Source of the DNA: Zeimonas arvi
GTDB lineage: Bacteria > Pseudomonadota > Gammaproteobacteria > Burkholderiales > Burkholderiaceae_E
Reading direction: 5' to 3'
Length of the DNA stretch: 64,000 nucleotides
Assembly (NCBI RefSeq): GCF_008039575.1
Contig: NZ_VDUY01000001.1
Coordinates: 248,001 to 312,000 of the forward strand
Under the pieces are notes generated by a model that saw nothing but the letters and a program-made list of their open reading frames with translations, was not told the DNA's origin and made no database searches. The translations under genes were made by a program, and so were the position numbers. Positions 45,486-55,348 of this stretch are shown here, piece by piece (positions within the stretch are counted from its first letter, which is position 1; the number at the start of each line of letters is the position of its first letter).

Positions 45486-48059
45486 ATGAATCTCACCCGT
45501 ATCCGCGCGCTGCGCGGTCCGAATCTCTGGAGCCGCCGCACCTCGATCGAGGCGGTCGTCGAATGCGAGGCGCGCGAACGATCGCTCGACCTGATGCCGG
45601 GCTTCTTGGCCCGGGTCCGGCAGCGTTTCCCGGCGCTGCCCGCGCTCGGCGCCGACGCCTCGCTCGCCCACGCGCTCGAGGCCTGCGCGCTGGCGCTGCA
45701 GGTCGAGGCGGGGTGCCCCGTGAGCTTCTCGCGAACCGCACCCACCCCCGAGGCCGGAACCTTCCAGGTGGTGGTCGAGTACAGCGAGGAGGCGGTCGGC
45801 CGCCTGGCGGTGGAACTCGCGCAGGCCCTCTGCGAAGCCGCGCGTGACGACCTGCCCTTCGACGCGGCTGCCGCGCTGGCCCGACTGCGCGCGCTCGACG
45901 AAGACGAGCGCCTGGGGCCGAGCACCGGCAACATCGTCGACGCGGCGGTGGCCCGTGGCATCCCCTATCGCCGCCTGACCAGCGGCAGCCTGGTGCAGTT
46001 CGGCTGGGGCAGCCGGCAGCAGCGGATCCAGGCCGCGGAGATCGACCGCACCAGCGCGATCGCCGAATCCATCGCGCAGGACAAGGACCTGACCAAGGAC
46101 CTGCTGCACGGCGCCGGCATCCCGGTGCCGCTCGGCCGGCCGGTCGAGGACGCCGACGACGCCTGGAAGGCCGCCTGCGAGATCGGCACGCCAGTGGTCG
46201 TCAAGCCGCGCCACGGCAACCAGGGCAAGGGCGTGGCGGTGAACGTCAGCACCCGCGAGCAGGTGCTGGCCGCCTATGCGGCGGCGCGCGAGCACGGCGC
46301 CGAGATCATCGTCGAGAAGTACCTGCCGGGCCAGGACTTCCGGCTGCTGGTGGTCGGCGACCGACTGGTCGCCGCGGCGCGCCGCGATCCGCCGCTGGTG
46401 GTCGGCGACGGCAAGCGCACGATCCGCCAGCTGGTCGACCAGGTGAACACCGATCCGCGCCGCGGCGACGGCCACGCCACGCCGCTGACCCGGATCCGCC
46501 TCGACGACATCGCGCTGGCGCGGCTGGCCACCCAGCAGTACACGCCCGACTCGGTGCCCGCCCGGGGCGAGCGGGTCGTCCTGCGCAACAACGCCAACCT
46601 GAGCACCGGCGGCAGCGCCACCGACGTGACCCGCGACGTCCATCCCGAGCTGGCCGCCCGCGTGGTCGCGGCCGCCCAGACGGTGGGCCTGGACATCTGC
46701 GGCGTCGACGTGGTCTGCACCACGGTGGCCGAGCCGCTCGAATCGCAAGGCGGCGGCATCGTCGAGGTCAACGCCGCGCCCGGCCTGCGCATGCACATCT
46801 CGCCTTCCTTCGGCGAAGGCCAGGCAGTGGGCCAGGCCGTGGTCGACACGATGTTCGGGCCGGGCGAGGACGGCCGGATCCCGGTCGTGGCGGTCACCGG
46901 CAACAACGGCAAGACGACCACCGTCCGGCTGGTCGCTCACCTGGCCGCCAGCACCGGCAAGCGGGTCGGCATGACCAACTCCGACGGCGTCTACGTGGCC
47001 GGCAACCGCATCGACACCGGCGACTGCAGCGGCCCGCGAAGCGCGCGCAGCGTGCTGATGCATCCGGACGTCGACTTCGCGGTGCTGGAAACCGCGCGCG
47101 GCGGCATCCTGCGCGAAGGCCTGGCCTTCGACCGCTGCGACGTGGCGGTCGTCACCAACATCGGCGCGGGCGACCACCTGGGGATGAACTTCATCACCAC
47201 CGTCGAAGGCCTCGCCGCGGTCAAGCGGGTCGTGGTCGAGAACGTAGCCCCCGCCGGCCATGCAGTGCTGAACGCCGCCGACCCGATCGTGGCGGCCATG
47301 GCCCCCTACTGCCCGGGCTCGGTGATCTTCTTCGCCGCCGACGCCTCGCATCCGGTACTGGCCGCGCATCGCGCCGCCGGCAAGCGGGTGGTGTTCGTCG
47401 AGCGTGGCGACCTCGTGGCCGCCGAAGGCGAGTCCGAGCACCGGATCCCGCTCGCGCAGGTGCCGCTCACCCGCAACGGAACGATTCCCTTCCAGGTCGA
47501 GAACGCGATGGGCGCGATGGCGGCCGGCTGGGCAGTGGCCCTGTCCTGGGACGCCATCGCAGCCGGCTTGCGCAGCTTCGTCAACGACGCGAACACGGCG
47601 CCGGGCCGCTTCAACGTTTTCGACTACAAGGGCGCGACCGTGATCGCGGACTACGGGCACAACCCCGATGCGATCGAGGCGCTGGTGCGGGCGGTGGACG
47701 CGATGCCCGCCAGGCGCCGTCACGTGGTGATCAGCGGCGCCGGCGACCGTCGCGACGAAGACCTGCGGCGCCAGACCGAGATCCTGGGCGCGAGCTTCGA
47801 CGACGTGATCCTCTACGAAGACGCCTGCCAGCGCGGCCGCGCCGACGGCGAAGTGCTGTCGCTGCTGCGCCAGGGCCTGGCCGGCGCCACGCGCGTGCGC
47901 GAGGTGGACGAGATCCGCGGCGAGTTCCTGGCCATCGACCGCGCGCTGGCCAGGCTGCAGCCTGGCGACCTGTGCCTGGTGCTGGTCGACCAGGTCGAGG
48001 AGGCGCTCGCGCACATCGGCGCCCGGGTCGCCGAGCAACAGGTGGCGAAGGCGGCCTGA
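45486..48059 (+). CDS. cphA: Cyanophycin synthetase
   Basis: CphA of 857 residues, which polymerises L-Asp and L-Arg into the storage polymer cyanophycin. The N-domain starts MNLTRIRALRGPNLWSRRTS. The ATP-grasp has VVVKPRHGNQGKGVAVN and GGIVEVNAAPGLRMHISPS. The Mur-ligase half is intact: P-loop VTGNNGKTTT with Lys476, NIGAGDHLG, and DYKGATVIADYGHNPDAIEAL in the C-terminal subdomain. The length and motifs match functional bacterial CphA1. It is followed by 9 bp and then the acyltransferase gene. Confidence 0.96.
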   Translation: MNLTRIRALRGPNLWSRRTSIEAVVECEARERSLDLMPGFLARVRQRFPALPALGADASLAHALEACALALQVEAGCPVSFSRTAPTPEAGTFQVVVEYSEEAVGRLAVELAQALCEAARDDLPFDAAAALARLRALDEDERLGPSTGNIVDAAVARGIPYRRLTSGSLVQFGWGSRQQRIQAAEIDRTSAIAESIAQDKDLTKDLLHGAGIPVPLGRPVEDADDAWKAACEIGTPVVVKPRHGNQGKGVAVNVSTREQVLAAYAAAREHGAEIIVEKYLPGQDFRLLVVGDRLVAAARRDPPLVVGDGKRTIRQLVDQVNTDPRRGDGHATPLTRIRLDDIALARLATQQYTPDSVPARGERVVLRNNANLSTGGSATDVTRDVHPELAARVVAAAQTVGLDICGVDVVCTTVAEPLESQGGGIVEVNAAPGLRMHISPSFGEGQAVGQAVVDTMFGPGEDGRIPVVAVTGNNGKTTTVRLVAHLAASTGKRVGMTNSDGVYVAGNRIDTGDCSGPRSARSVLMHPDVDFAVLETARGGILREGLAFDRCDVAVVTNIGAGDHLGMNFITTVEGLAAVKRVVVENVAPAGHAVLNAADPIVAAMAPYCPGSVIFFAADASHPVLAAHRAAGKRVVFVERGDLVAAEGESEHRIPLAQVPLTRNGTIPFQVENAMGAMAAGWAVALSWDAIAAGLRSFVNDANTAPGRFNVFDYKGATVIADYGHNPDAIEALVRAVDAMPARRRHVVISGAGDRRDEDLRRQTEILGASFDDVILYEDACQRGRADGEVLSLLRQGLAGATRVREVDEIRGEFLAIDRALARLQPGDLCLVLVDQVEEALAHIGARVAEQQVAKAA

Positions 48060-48068
48060 GCGCCGCCG

Positions 48069-49124
48069 ATGAGCCGATCCGCGGCGCTGGCCGCGCGCCT
48101 GCCGCTGATCGACGCGCTGAAGGCGATCGCCTCGCAGCTGATCGTCCTTCACCACCTGGCCTTCTACGGACCGATGTCCGACGCCGCGGCGCCGCTGGCG
48201 CCGGCGCTGTTCGGCTGGCTGACCGAGCACGCCCGGGTGGCGGTCCAGGTCTTCCTGGTGATCGGCGGCTTCCTGACCGCGCGAAGCCTCGCCAGGACCG
48301 GCGCGGCCCCGGCGACGCCGGGCCGGATGCTCGCCGCCTTCGGGCGCCGCTACCGCCGGCTGGCCCTGCCCTTCATCGCCGCGATCGGACTCGCGATCGT
48401 GGGCGCGGCGATCGCTCGCGCCTGGATGCAGCACGACTCGGTGCCGGCCGCACCGGGACTCGGCCAGCTGCTTGCGCATGCGCTGCTGCTGCACGACCTG
48501 CTCGGGCAGGAAGCGCTGTCGGCCGGTGTCTGGTACGTGGCCATCGACCTGCAGCTCTTCGGCACGATGCTGCTCGCAATCTGGCTGGGCCAGCGGCTGG
48601 GCGCCCCGTGGCTGCCGGTGCTCGCGCTGGCGCTGGCCTCGCTGTTCGTGTTCAATCGCGATGCCCGCTGGGACGTGGCCGCGCCCTATTTCTTCGGCGC
48701 CTACGCGCTGGGCGCCTTTGCCTGGCAGGCACGCGACCGCGCCCGGATCCCACTGGCCGCGATCCTGCTGCTCGCTGCCACGGTCGCCGCGCTGGCGCTC
48801 GATTTCCGGGTCCGGATCGCGGTGGCGCTCGCCGTGGCGATCGGCCTGGCGGCCGCCAGTCGCTGGGGTATGCTTTCGCGATGGCCGCACGCCCGCCCGA
48901 TCGCCTTCCTGGGGAACATCTCGTACTCGGTCTTCCTGGTCCACTTCCCGGTGTGCCTGGTGGTGAACGCCGCGTTCGCCCGCTTCGTGGGAGCAGACCC
49001 CTTCGCCAACCTGGCGGGCATCGGACTCGCCTGGGCGGCCAGCGTTGCCGCAGGCGCGTTCTTCCATCGCCGGATCGAGACCCGCTTCGGCGGCGCCGCC
49101 GCGCCAGAGGCCCCGGCCCGCTGA
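48069..49124 (+). CDS. Acyltransferase 3-family membrane protein
   Basis: Protein of 351 residues with about ten membrane helices, family of O-acyltransferases (OatA/NodX-like). The N-terminal catalytic His motif is LIVLHHLAFYGPM and the Arg-rich loop is FGRRYRRLALPFIAA. A later segment, FLGNISYSVFLVHFPVCLV, is typical of this family. It would acylate a sugar or lipid at the membrane; no polysaccharide genes are next to it. It starts 9 bp after cphA and may be co-transcribed with it. Confidence 0.88.
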   Translation: MSRSAALAARLPLIDALKAIASQLIVLHHLAFYGPMSDAAAPLAPALFGWLTEHARVAVQVFLVIGGFLTARSLARTGAAPATPGRMLAAFGRRYRRLALPFIAAIGLAIVGAAIARAWMQHDSVPAAPGLGQLLAHALLLHDLLGQEALSAGVWYVAIDLQLFGTMLLAIWLGQRLGAPWLPVLALALASLFVFNRDARWDVAAPYFFGAYALGAFAWQARDRARIPLAAILLLAATVAALALDFRVRIAVALAVAIGLAAASRWGMLSRWPHARPIAFLGNISYSVFLVHFPVCLVVNAAFARFVGADPFANLAGIGLAWAASVAAGAFFHRRIETRFGGAAAPEAPAR

Positions 49125-49139
49125 AGGCCTCGCGCGCCG

Positions 49140-49547
49140 ATGCCTGAGCCGCGCGACACGCTGCCAACCGGCAGGGACGCCGACTCGCCGCGCAAGGGCG
49201 CAACGGGCCTGCGCCGCGTGCTGAACGCCACGCGCAACTCTGCCGACGGACTTGCCGCGGCCTGGCGCCACGAAGCCGCCTTCCGCCAGGAACTGCTGCT
49301 GGCGATCGCGCTGGTGCCGGTGGCCCTGCTGCTCGACGTGCCCGGAACCGGCAAGGCGCTGATGATCGCGAGCATCCTGCTGGTGCTGATCGTCGAGCTG
49401 CTGAACTCGGCAGTCGAAGCCGCGATCGACAGGATCTCGCTCGACCGCCATCCGCTCGCCAAGCGCGCCAAGGACGTTGGCAGCGCCGCGGTGATGATCG
49501 CGCTGCTGAACGTGGCGGCGGTCTGGAGTCTGGTGCTCTTCGGCTGA
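49140..49547 (+). CDS. dgkA: Diacylglycerol kinase
   Basis: Diacylglycerol kinase DgkA of 135 residues, an integral inner-membrane enzyme that phosphorylates diacylglycerol to recycle it into phospholipid synthesis. Landmarks are ATRNSADGLAAAWRHEAAFRQELLLA, the active-site Glu/Asn segment ELLNSAVEAAIDRISLDRHPLAKRAKDVGSAAV (in pieces), and three hydrophobic helices. It lies 15 bp after the acyltransferase. Confidence 0.95.
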   Translation: MPEPRDTLPTGRDADSPRKGATGLRRVLNATRNSADGLAAAWRHEAAFRQELLLAIALVPVALLLDVPGTGKALMIASILLVLIVELLNSAVEAAIDRISLDRHPLAKRAKDVGSAAVMIALLNVAAVWSLVLFG

Positions 49548-49588
49548 ATGCGCCCGCCTGCGGCGCGCCCTTCCCGGGCCCCGGATCG

Positions 49589-50605
49589 TCAGGCCTCGAG
49601 CTTGCCTGGCGCCTGCTCGCCTGCCAGTTCGTGCAAGCGCCCGGTGGCGCTGCGATATCCGATCTCGATGATGTCGCCCGCCTGATCGAACTCCAGGAAG
49701 CGCACCGAGCCCAGCGGCGGCTGGATCAGCACCTCGGGCCGATCGAGCTGCAGCGTGGCCTGCGCGATGCGCGCCTGCATGATGTACAGCGAAGCCAGCA
49801 TCACGTCGACGATGCCCGGCAACGGCTCGCGCTCGAGCCACTCGCGAAACTGGATCAGCATCGGATGCTCGAGCGGCTGGAAGCTCTCGAGCACCCGGGT
49901 CATGGCCTGCACGATCGGCTTGCCGTTGTCGGTCCCGTTGGGCCGCGTGAGCCGGTTGGTGACGATGTCGTGGTTCAGGTCCACCGCGATGACGACCTCG
50001 GCGCCCATCTGGCGGGCGACGCTGACCGGCACCGGATCGACCAGCCCGCCGTCGACGAAGACCTTGCCGTTGCACCGGACCGGGTTGAAAACACCCGGCA
50101 CCGCGATGCTCGCGCGCACCGCTTCGATCAGGCTGCCCGAACCGATGGCCACTTCCTCGCCGGTGGAGATGTCGGTGGCCACCGCCCGGAAGGGAATCGG
50201 CAAGGCCTCGATGTCGGGCTCGGCCACATGGCGCCTGACGAACTCGCCGATCTTGAGCCCGTCGATCAGGCCCGAGCGCGGGAACACCGGATCGACCAGC
50301 GACGCGATGCCCTGCCAGCCCATGCCCCGGAACTCCTTCTCGAGCTCGTCGAGCTTGCCGGCCGCGAACATCGCGCCCACGAAGGCGCCCATGCTGGTGC
50401 CGGCGACCACGTCGACCCGGATGCCGGCCTCGACCAGCGCACGCAATACGCCGATGTGGGCCAGGCCGCGCGCCGAGCCGCTGCCGAGCGCGAGGCCGAC
50501 CCGCTTGCCGGCGAAACGCGCAGCGAGGCCGCCCGACGCAGGCTCGCCGGACTCGTGGGGCGGCGCCTTCGGCGCCGAGGGCCGTTTACGCTCGGGGGAG
50601 CTCAT
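49589..50605 (-). CDS. Patatin-like phospholipase (RssA family)
   Basis: Protein of 338 residues with a patatin domain at about 33-230. The oxyanion loop is GSGSARGLAHIG, the nucleophile is Ser in VVAGTSMGAFVG, and the catalytic Asp is in VFVDGGLVDPVP. The family hydrolyses acyl esters of phospholipids; RssA-like proteins are cytosolic or membrane-peripheral. The first 30 residues are Pro- and Lys-rich and not conserved. Confidence 0.92.
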   Translation of the reverse strand: MSSPERKRPSAPKAPPHESGEPASGGLAARFAGKRVGLALGSGSARGLAHIGVLRALVEAGIRVDVVAGTSMGAFVGAMFAAGKLDELEKEFRGMGWQGIASLVDPVFPRSGLIDGLKIGEFVRRHVAEPDIEALPIPFRAVATDISTGEEVAIGSGSLIEAVRASIAVPGVFNPVRCNGKVFVDGGLVDPVPVSVARQMGAEVVIAVDLNHDIVTNRLTRPNGTDNGKPIVQAMTRVLESFQPLEHPMLIQFREWLEREPLPGIVDVMLASLYIMQARIAQATLQLDRPEVLIQPPLGSVRFLEFDQAGDIIEIGYRSATGRLHELAGEQAPGKLEA

Positions 50606-50702
50606 CGGGAGTGACTTCCTTCGGCAGCGCGCCCCGCGACAGGCGCCGCGGCATGGCCTGCCCGACGCGCTCGCGCCGCCCTGGCTCGCGCAGGCGAGAC
50701 CA

Positions 50703-53700
50703 TCATTTTAGCGCCGGCGCAGCGCCGTCTTCCGGTCGCGGCCTCGGTGCGACCGCGTCCGCCCTTCGCAGCGTGACTTCCATCTGGTTGAACGCGATCT
50801 CGATCCCCAGCTCGCGGAACACCCGGTCGATCCTGCGATTGATCTCGTCGACCGCGGCATTGCGGTCGGCGAGTTCGCGCACGTGCACGCGCAGTTCGTG
50901 ATCCAGCGTGCTCGCGCCGAACTGCAGGAAGACGACCATCGGCTCGGGCTCCTTCAGCACGCGTGGATTCTCGGCAGCGATCTTCAGCAGCAGGCTGCGA
51001 ACCCGGTCGAGGTCCGAGCCGTAGGCGACTCCCACCTTGATCGTCACCCGGGTCACCGTGTCGGTGAGGGTCCAGTTCACCAGCTGGTCGGTCACGAAGG
51101 TCTTGTTCGGGACGATGATCTCCTTGTGGTCGAAGTCGATGATCGTGGTGGCGCGTATCCGGATCCGGCTGACCGTGCCCGAGAGGTTGCCGATCGTGAC
51201 CACGTCGCCGATGCGCACCGGCTTCTCGAACAGGATGATCAGGCCCGACACGAAGTTCGCGAAGATCTCCTGCAAGCCGAACCCCAGGCCGACGCCCAGC
51301 GCGGCGACCAGCCACTGCAGCTTGTCCCAGCTCACGCCCAGCGCGGACAGCGCCGAGACCGCGCCGACCCCCACGATCAGGTAGGAGATCAGCGTGGTGG
51401 CGGCGTAGGCGCTGCCCTGGCCCAGGCTCATTCGCGACAGCACCAGCACTTCGAGCAGGCCGGGCAGGTTGCGCGCGAGCACCAGCGCGGCCCCGGCGAT
51501 CGCCAGCGCGCCCAGCACGTCGAGCAGGCTGATCGGGACCAGGGCCGAGGCGCCGGCCGAGCCGCCTTCGTACTGGTAGAGCGTGATCTTGTCGAGGTAG
51601 GCGGTGACCGCGATCAGGTCGGCCCAGACCCAGTAGAGCGCGAGCAGCGCGAGCGCCAGCAGGCCCAGCCGCACCAGGCGCAGCGACTGCCGGTTGACCT
51701 GCTCGATGTCGAGCACCGGCTCCTCCACGACCTCGGGCAGCTCGGCGTTCTCGCGGGCGGCCTCCTCGCGCGCAGCCTGCCGCCGCGCGAGCGCCCGCTG
51801 GAACGCGAGCCGGCGCGCGGCCACCGCCAGGCTGCGCATCACCGAAGCCTCGAGCACCCTCCAGACCACCAGCACCAGCAGCGTGTCGACCAGCCGGCCG
51901 CTCAGCTTCAGCGCGGTGTAGTAGTAGCCCAGCCAGACCGTCACGATCAGCGCGAGCGGCAACAGCCGCAGGGCGAGCAGCGCGAGCAGCGAGAAGCCCG
52001 GGATCCGCTCGCCTTCTTCGTCGCGGACCGGCGCCCCGAATTGCCAGGCCATCAGGCCCAGCCCGGCCAGCAGCACGACGATGCCGATCACGTCCTCGGC
52101 CAGCGCCGCCGGCACCTTCTCGGCAAGCGTCGCCACCGCGATCAGGACCAGCGTCACCAGGCCGAGCCTGCGCGTGCGCGTGCGCTCGATCGCGGCCCTG
52201 GCCGGATCGAAGCCGAAGTGCCGCTCCGCCACGCCGCCGGGCGACAGCATCCGCCAGGCAGTGTGGAGCACGATCCAGACCAGCGACATCTCGAGCAGTG
52301 CCCCGCCGATCTCCGGATTGAGGCCGCGCCCGTCGCGCTGCAGCGCGTGGCCGGCCAGCGCGAGCATCAGGCCCACAGGCAGCGCGGCCAGCAGGTCGAG
52401 CAGGACCGCCAGCGGCGTGTGCCACTGGCTGTCGCGCCGCACGTTGCCGATGTCGCCGTGCAGCGCCTGCCGCCTGCGCCCCAGGGCCCGGCGCTGCCAC
52501 GACAATACCGCCGCCAGCAGCAGCGCCGGCAAGACGGCCAGGGGTCGCGCCGAGAACGCCGCGCCGAGATCGGACAGCATCGTTCGCCACGAGAAACCGG
52601 CGAGCTGTCGCTCGAGCATCCCGGGAACCGCCTTCAGCCAGGCAAGATCCAGCGGACGGTTGCTCGGCACCCAGAACATGTGCTCGTCGAGCGTGGCGCG
52701 CAGGCGGTCGGTCGTGGTGCGGAGCGCCGTCTGGCTGGTCTGCAGCTCGAACGAGGCGCCGATCAGCGCGTCCAGTTCCCGGGTCAGCCGCTGCAACAAC
52801 TCGGCCCGCGTGGCGAGCAGCGCGCGCAACTCCTGGCGCAGCGCGTCGGTCGCCGGCTCGGACGGATGCTCGGCGATCAGCCGCGCTGCGAGCGCTTCCG
52901 GATCGACCAGCTCGCTGCGATAGCGACCGATCTCGAACTGATAGAGGCGCAGGTCGGCAAGCTGGTCGGCCAGCTCGCCGTCGAGCTGCAGCCGGGGCAG
53001 CGCGCGTTGCTGTTCGTACAGGATCCGCGTGAGGAGCCGGCTTCCCTGGAGCACGCTGATCTGCTCGTCGAGCGCCTGCTCGACCTGCTCGAGCGAGTCG
53101 AGCTGCCGGCGCGCCTCGAGACTGCGCCGGTTCAGATCGTTGAGCCGGTCGGTGGCGCCCAGCAGGTACTCGGAGAGCTTGCGGTTGAGCGCGGCCTCCT
53201 GCGCCAGCAGGCCGCCGCCCTGGGCAGGCGCGCCGGGCGTGAGCTCCGCCACCGCCTGCTCCGACTGCGCGCGGCGGCGCTCCGCGATCCGTTGCTGCAG
53301 CGCCTGGATCGCCCGCTCCTCGCGCGCGATCCGCTCCGCCAGCAGATCCCGGCGAGCCTGGTTGAGCTCCAGGAGCACGCTGTTGCCGGCCAGTTCCTGC
53401 CGCAGCAGGCGCAGGCGATTCTCGAGCGCCAGCGCCTCCGCCGCGAGCAGGTCACGGCGCTCGGGCGTGAGCGGCCGGTTGGCCTCGCGACCGGTGCGCA
53501 GCGCATCGGCGAGCGCCTTCGCGCGGCTCTCGCCCGCGATGGTCTCTTCGGAGCCGCGTTCGGGGCGCGTCTGCGCAGCAATGACCTGGCTGTTGGCGTC
53601 GGCCAGTTCCTTCTGCCACTCGGCAAGGCGTGCGCTGCGCTCGTCGAACAGCTTCTCGAGCTCGCCCAGGCCGCGCTCGGCCACCCCGGCTGGCACCGCG

Positions 53701-54047
53701 GGCTCGGCGCCCGCCCCCAGGCGCTCGAGCTCGGCGCGCGCCTCCTTGATCCGCGCGGGCGCTCCATCGAGCGTCTGCCTGAGCTGCCGGAGCCGCTCGG
53801 CGCTCTCCTCGGCCGTCTTGAGCTGGGCGAGCGTCTGCTCCAGCACCTGCTTGAGCGCGTTGCGCTCCGCCTCGGGCAGATTCCGCGAACCCAGTTCGTC
53901 GAGATTCTTGCGGACCACCGCCGCGTCCGGCGCCGACGCGCCCGCCTGCGCCGCCGCCGGCTGGGCGAGCACGCTCGACACCGAGCCCGCCAGAAGGGCC
54001 CAGACCAGCAGGCAGTGGGCGAACAGCAGCCTGGAAAGTACGCTCAT
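50703..54047 (-). CDS. Large MscS-family mechanosensitive channel (MscK/MscM-like)
   Basis: Channel of 1114 residues. A signal peptide (residues 1-29) is followed by a long periplasmic coiled coil (about 40-470, rich in Leu, Arg, Glu and Gln). Several membrane helices (about 480-900) follow, and then the MscS pore module near 905-1000: GVGLGFGLQEIFANFVSGLI, FEKPVRIGDVV, and IIDFDHKEIIVPNKTFVTD. The cytoplasmic MscS cage follows. Such channels release solutes during hypo-osmotic shock. The length matches MscK/YjeP. It begins 37 bp after the DUF937 stop. Confidence 0.94.
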   Translation of the reverse strand: MSVLSRLLFAHCLLVWALLAGSVSSVLAQPAAAQAGASAPDAAVVRKNLDELGSRNLPEAERNALKQVLEQTLAQLKTAEESAERLRQLRQTLDGAPARIKEARAELERLGAGAEPAVPAGVAERGLGELEKLFDERSARLAEWQKELADANSQVIAAQTRPERGSEETIAGESRAKALADALRTGREANRPLTPERRDLLAAEALALENRLRLLRQELAGNSVLLELNQARRDLLAERIAREERAIQALQQRIAERRRAQSEQAVAELTPGAPAQGGGLLAQEAALNRKLSEYLLGATDRLNDLNRRSLEARRQLDSLEQVEQALDEQISVLQGSRLLTRILYEQQRALPRLQLDGELADQLADLRLYQFEIGRYRSELVDPEALAARLIAEHPSEPATDALRQELRALLATRAELLQRLTRELDALIGASFELQTSQTALRTTTDRLRATLDEHMFWVPSNRPLDLAWLKAVPGMLERQLAGFSWRTMLSDLGAAFSARPLAVLPALLLAAVLSWQRRALGRRRQALHGDIGNVRRDSQWHTPLAVLLDLLAALPVGLMLALAGHALQRDGRGLNPEIGGALLEMSLVWIVLHTAWRMLSPGGVAERHFGFDPARAAIERTRTRRLGLVTLVLIAVATLAEKVPAALAEDVIGIVVLLAGLGLMAWQFGAPVRDEEGERIPGFSLLALLALRLLPLALIVTVWLGYYYTALKLSGRLVDTLLVLVVWRVLEASVMRSLAVAARRLAFQRALARRQAAREEAARENAELPEVVEEPVLDIEQVNRQSLRLVRLGLLALALLALYWVWADLIAVTAYLDKITLYQYEGGSAGASALVPISLLDVLGALAIAGAALVLARNLPGLLEVLVLSRMSLGQGSAYAATTLISYLIVGVGAVSALSALGVSWDKLQWLVAALGVGLGFGLQEIFANFVSGLIILFEKPVRIGDVVTIGNLSGTVSRIRIRATTIIDFDHKEIIVPNKTFVTDQLVNWTLTDTVTRVTIKVGVAYGSDLDRVRSLLLKIAAENPRVLKEPEPMVVFLQFGASTLDHELRVHVRELADRNAAVDEINRRIDRVFRELGIEIAFNQMEVTLRRADAVAPRPRPEDGAAPALK

Positions 54048-54084
54048 CGGACGCCGGAGGCGCGATCAGCGGCCGGACCTGCGA

Positions 54085-54753
54085 TCAGCGCTTGCCCAGG
54101 AACTGGCTTGCCATGCCCAGGATGTCGTCGAGCGCCGAACCGTCCCGGTTGCGGTCGAGCATCGGGGTCAGCATGTCCAGCAGGCCGCCCTGGGACCCGG
54201 GCCGGCCGAAACCCGATGCCGCGCCACCCGATCCGCCGCCCAGCACGCTGCCGAGCACGTCGCCCAGTCCACCCTGACTGCCGCCCCGTCCACCGCCGAG
54301 GACACCGTCCAGTCCGCCCGAGTCGCCTTGCCCGCCGCCGAGTGCGCCCTTGCTGAGCCCGCCCATCAGCATCGCTGCCACGATGGGCAGCATGCGCTTG
54401 AGCACGTCGGCGCCGAGCCCGGTCTGCGCGGAGGCGCGCGAGGCGACCTCGCGGCTCACCTCCTTGCTGCCGAACAGGTGGCCCAGGATGGCGTTGCCGT
54501 CCTCCACCGCGACCTCGTCCGTGAGGCTGGACGGATCGTCGAGATAGCGCTGGTGATGCCCATCGGACAGCGCGCCGAGCAGCGCCTCGAGCCCGCCGGG
54601 CTGCGTGGCGTTGCGGTTCACCGCGCCGGCCAGCATCGGCAGCAGCGCCTCGAGCGCGGACCGGGCCTGGCCCTCGTCGACCCCGACGCGGGCGCCCATC
54701 TGGCGCACCGGGGCGCCGCCTTGCGCGGAAAGAATCGCTTCGAGGATGTTCAT
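54085..54753 (-). CDS. DUF937 domain protein
   Basis: Protein of 222 residues of the DUF937 (YidB-like) family. The N-terminal helical region includes MNILEAILSAQGG, VDEGQARSALEALLPMLAGAVNRN and DEVAVEDGNAILGHLFGS. The C-terminal half holds a Gly-rich low-complexity linker (residues 138-190, repeats of GGLxxVLGGG) and a last DUF937-like helix pair (GLLDMLTPMLDRNRDGSALDDIL). GGGAGA precedes ATG 54753. It is probably cytosolic; the role is unknown. Confidence 0.9.
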   Translation of the reverse strand: MNILEAILSAQGGAPVRQMGARVGVDEGQARSALEALLPMLAGAVNRNATQPGGLEALLGALSDGHHQRYLDDPSSLTDEVAVEDGNAILGHLFGSKEVSREVASRASAQTGLGADVLKRMLPIVAAMLMGGLSKGALGGGQGDSGGLDGVLGGGRGGSQGGLGDVLGSVLGGGSGGAASGFGRPGSQGGLLDMLTPMLDRNRDGSALDDILGMASQFLGKR

Positions 54754-54966
54754 GGGCTCTCCCTTTGCCTGCTGGTTGGCTGGCCCGGCTTGTCGGGCGT
54801 CAGTCGGAGCATACCGTCGAATCATGGCCGCGCGCGGCCGGCCTCCGGGCTGACCGGGGCAGATTCCTGCAGGCGCTTCGGGGCGGCGGCCTCCGGATCG
54901 ACGTGAATCGCGCGGATCCCGGGCCAGGACGCAGGCAGCGGCCAGGGGGCCGCCGCTTCGTGCCCG

Positions 54967-55152
54967 GAGCCTGTGCGCTCCCGCCCACTCGCGTTGCCGG
55001 ATCGACCTGGCCAGGTGCGCGGCGTTGGCCGGCGTCTCGGGCACATGCACGGTCGCCTGCCGGATTTCGAAGGCATCCCGCCACATCACGACGGCATCCG
55101 GCGCATCGCGGCGGGTGATGACGGTCACGCCCGGATCGTCGACGTCGGCTTC
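54967..55152 (-). pseudogene. YefM/Phd-type antitoxin remnant
   Basis: A 62-codon stretch reads DVDDPGVTVITRRDAPDAVV, MWRDAFEIRQATVHVPETP and ANAAHLARSIRQREWAG. It aligns with YefM antitoxins ([20 protein letters not shown], then [20 protein letters not shown], then RRLMDSI). The first 20 or so residues of the antitoxin, with its start codon, are missing: the frame runs back into the tRNA terminator. No YoeB-like toxin follows. The rest of the gap 54754-55157 shows nothing coding. Confidence 0.6.
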
Positions 55153-55157
55153 GCCGC

Positions 55158-55192
55158 GAAAACAAAAAGGCCCGGGTTTGACCCCGAGCCTT
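55158..55192 (-). terminator. Intrinsic terminator after tRNA-Ala
   Basis: On the minus strand, a 9-bp stem AGGCTCGGG / CCCGGGCCT (one G-T pair) with a 6-nt loop is followed by TTTTTGTT, 8 nt downstream of the tRNA 3' end. Confidence 0.9.
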
Positions 55193-55200
55193 TCGATTCT

Positions 55201-55276
<76 letters not shown>

Positions 55277-55348
55277 AAGAGCCCGCCATTATACACAGAT
55301 CGGGCAATGCTCCGGCAAGCCTTCGCACCCGGCCGGCGGGCACCCGGA

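Noticed and set aside
45081-50075. A 1664-codon minus-strand open frame antisense to the cyanophycin genes
   Set aside because: No recognisable motifs and composition typical of GC-rich antisense frames; the plus strand encodes clear CphA proteins.
54822-55118. Several 80-120 codon frames on both strands next to the antitoxin remnant
   Set aside because: Arg/Pro-rich shadows without start signals; only the YefM-like frame has family resemblance.
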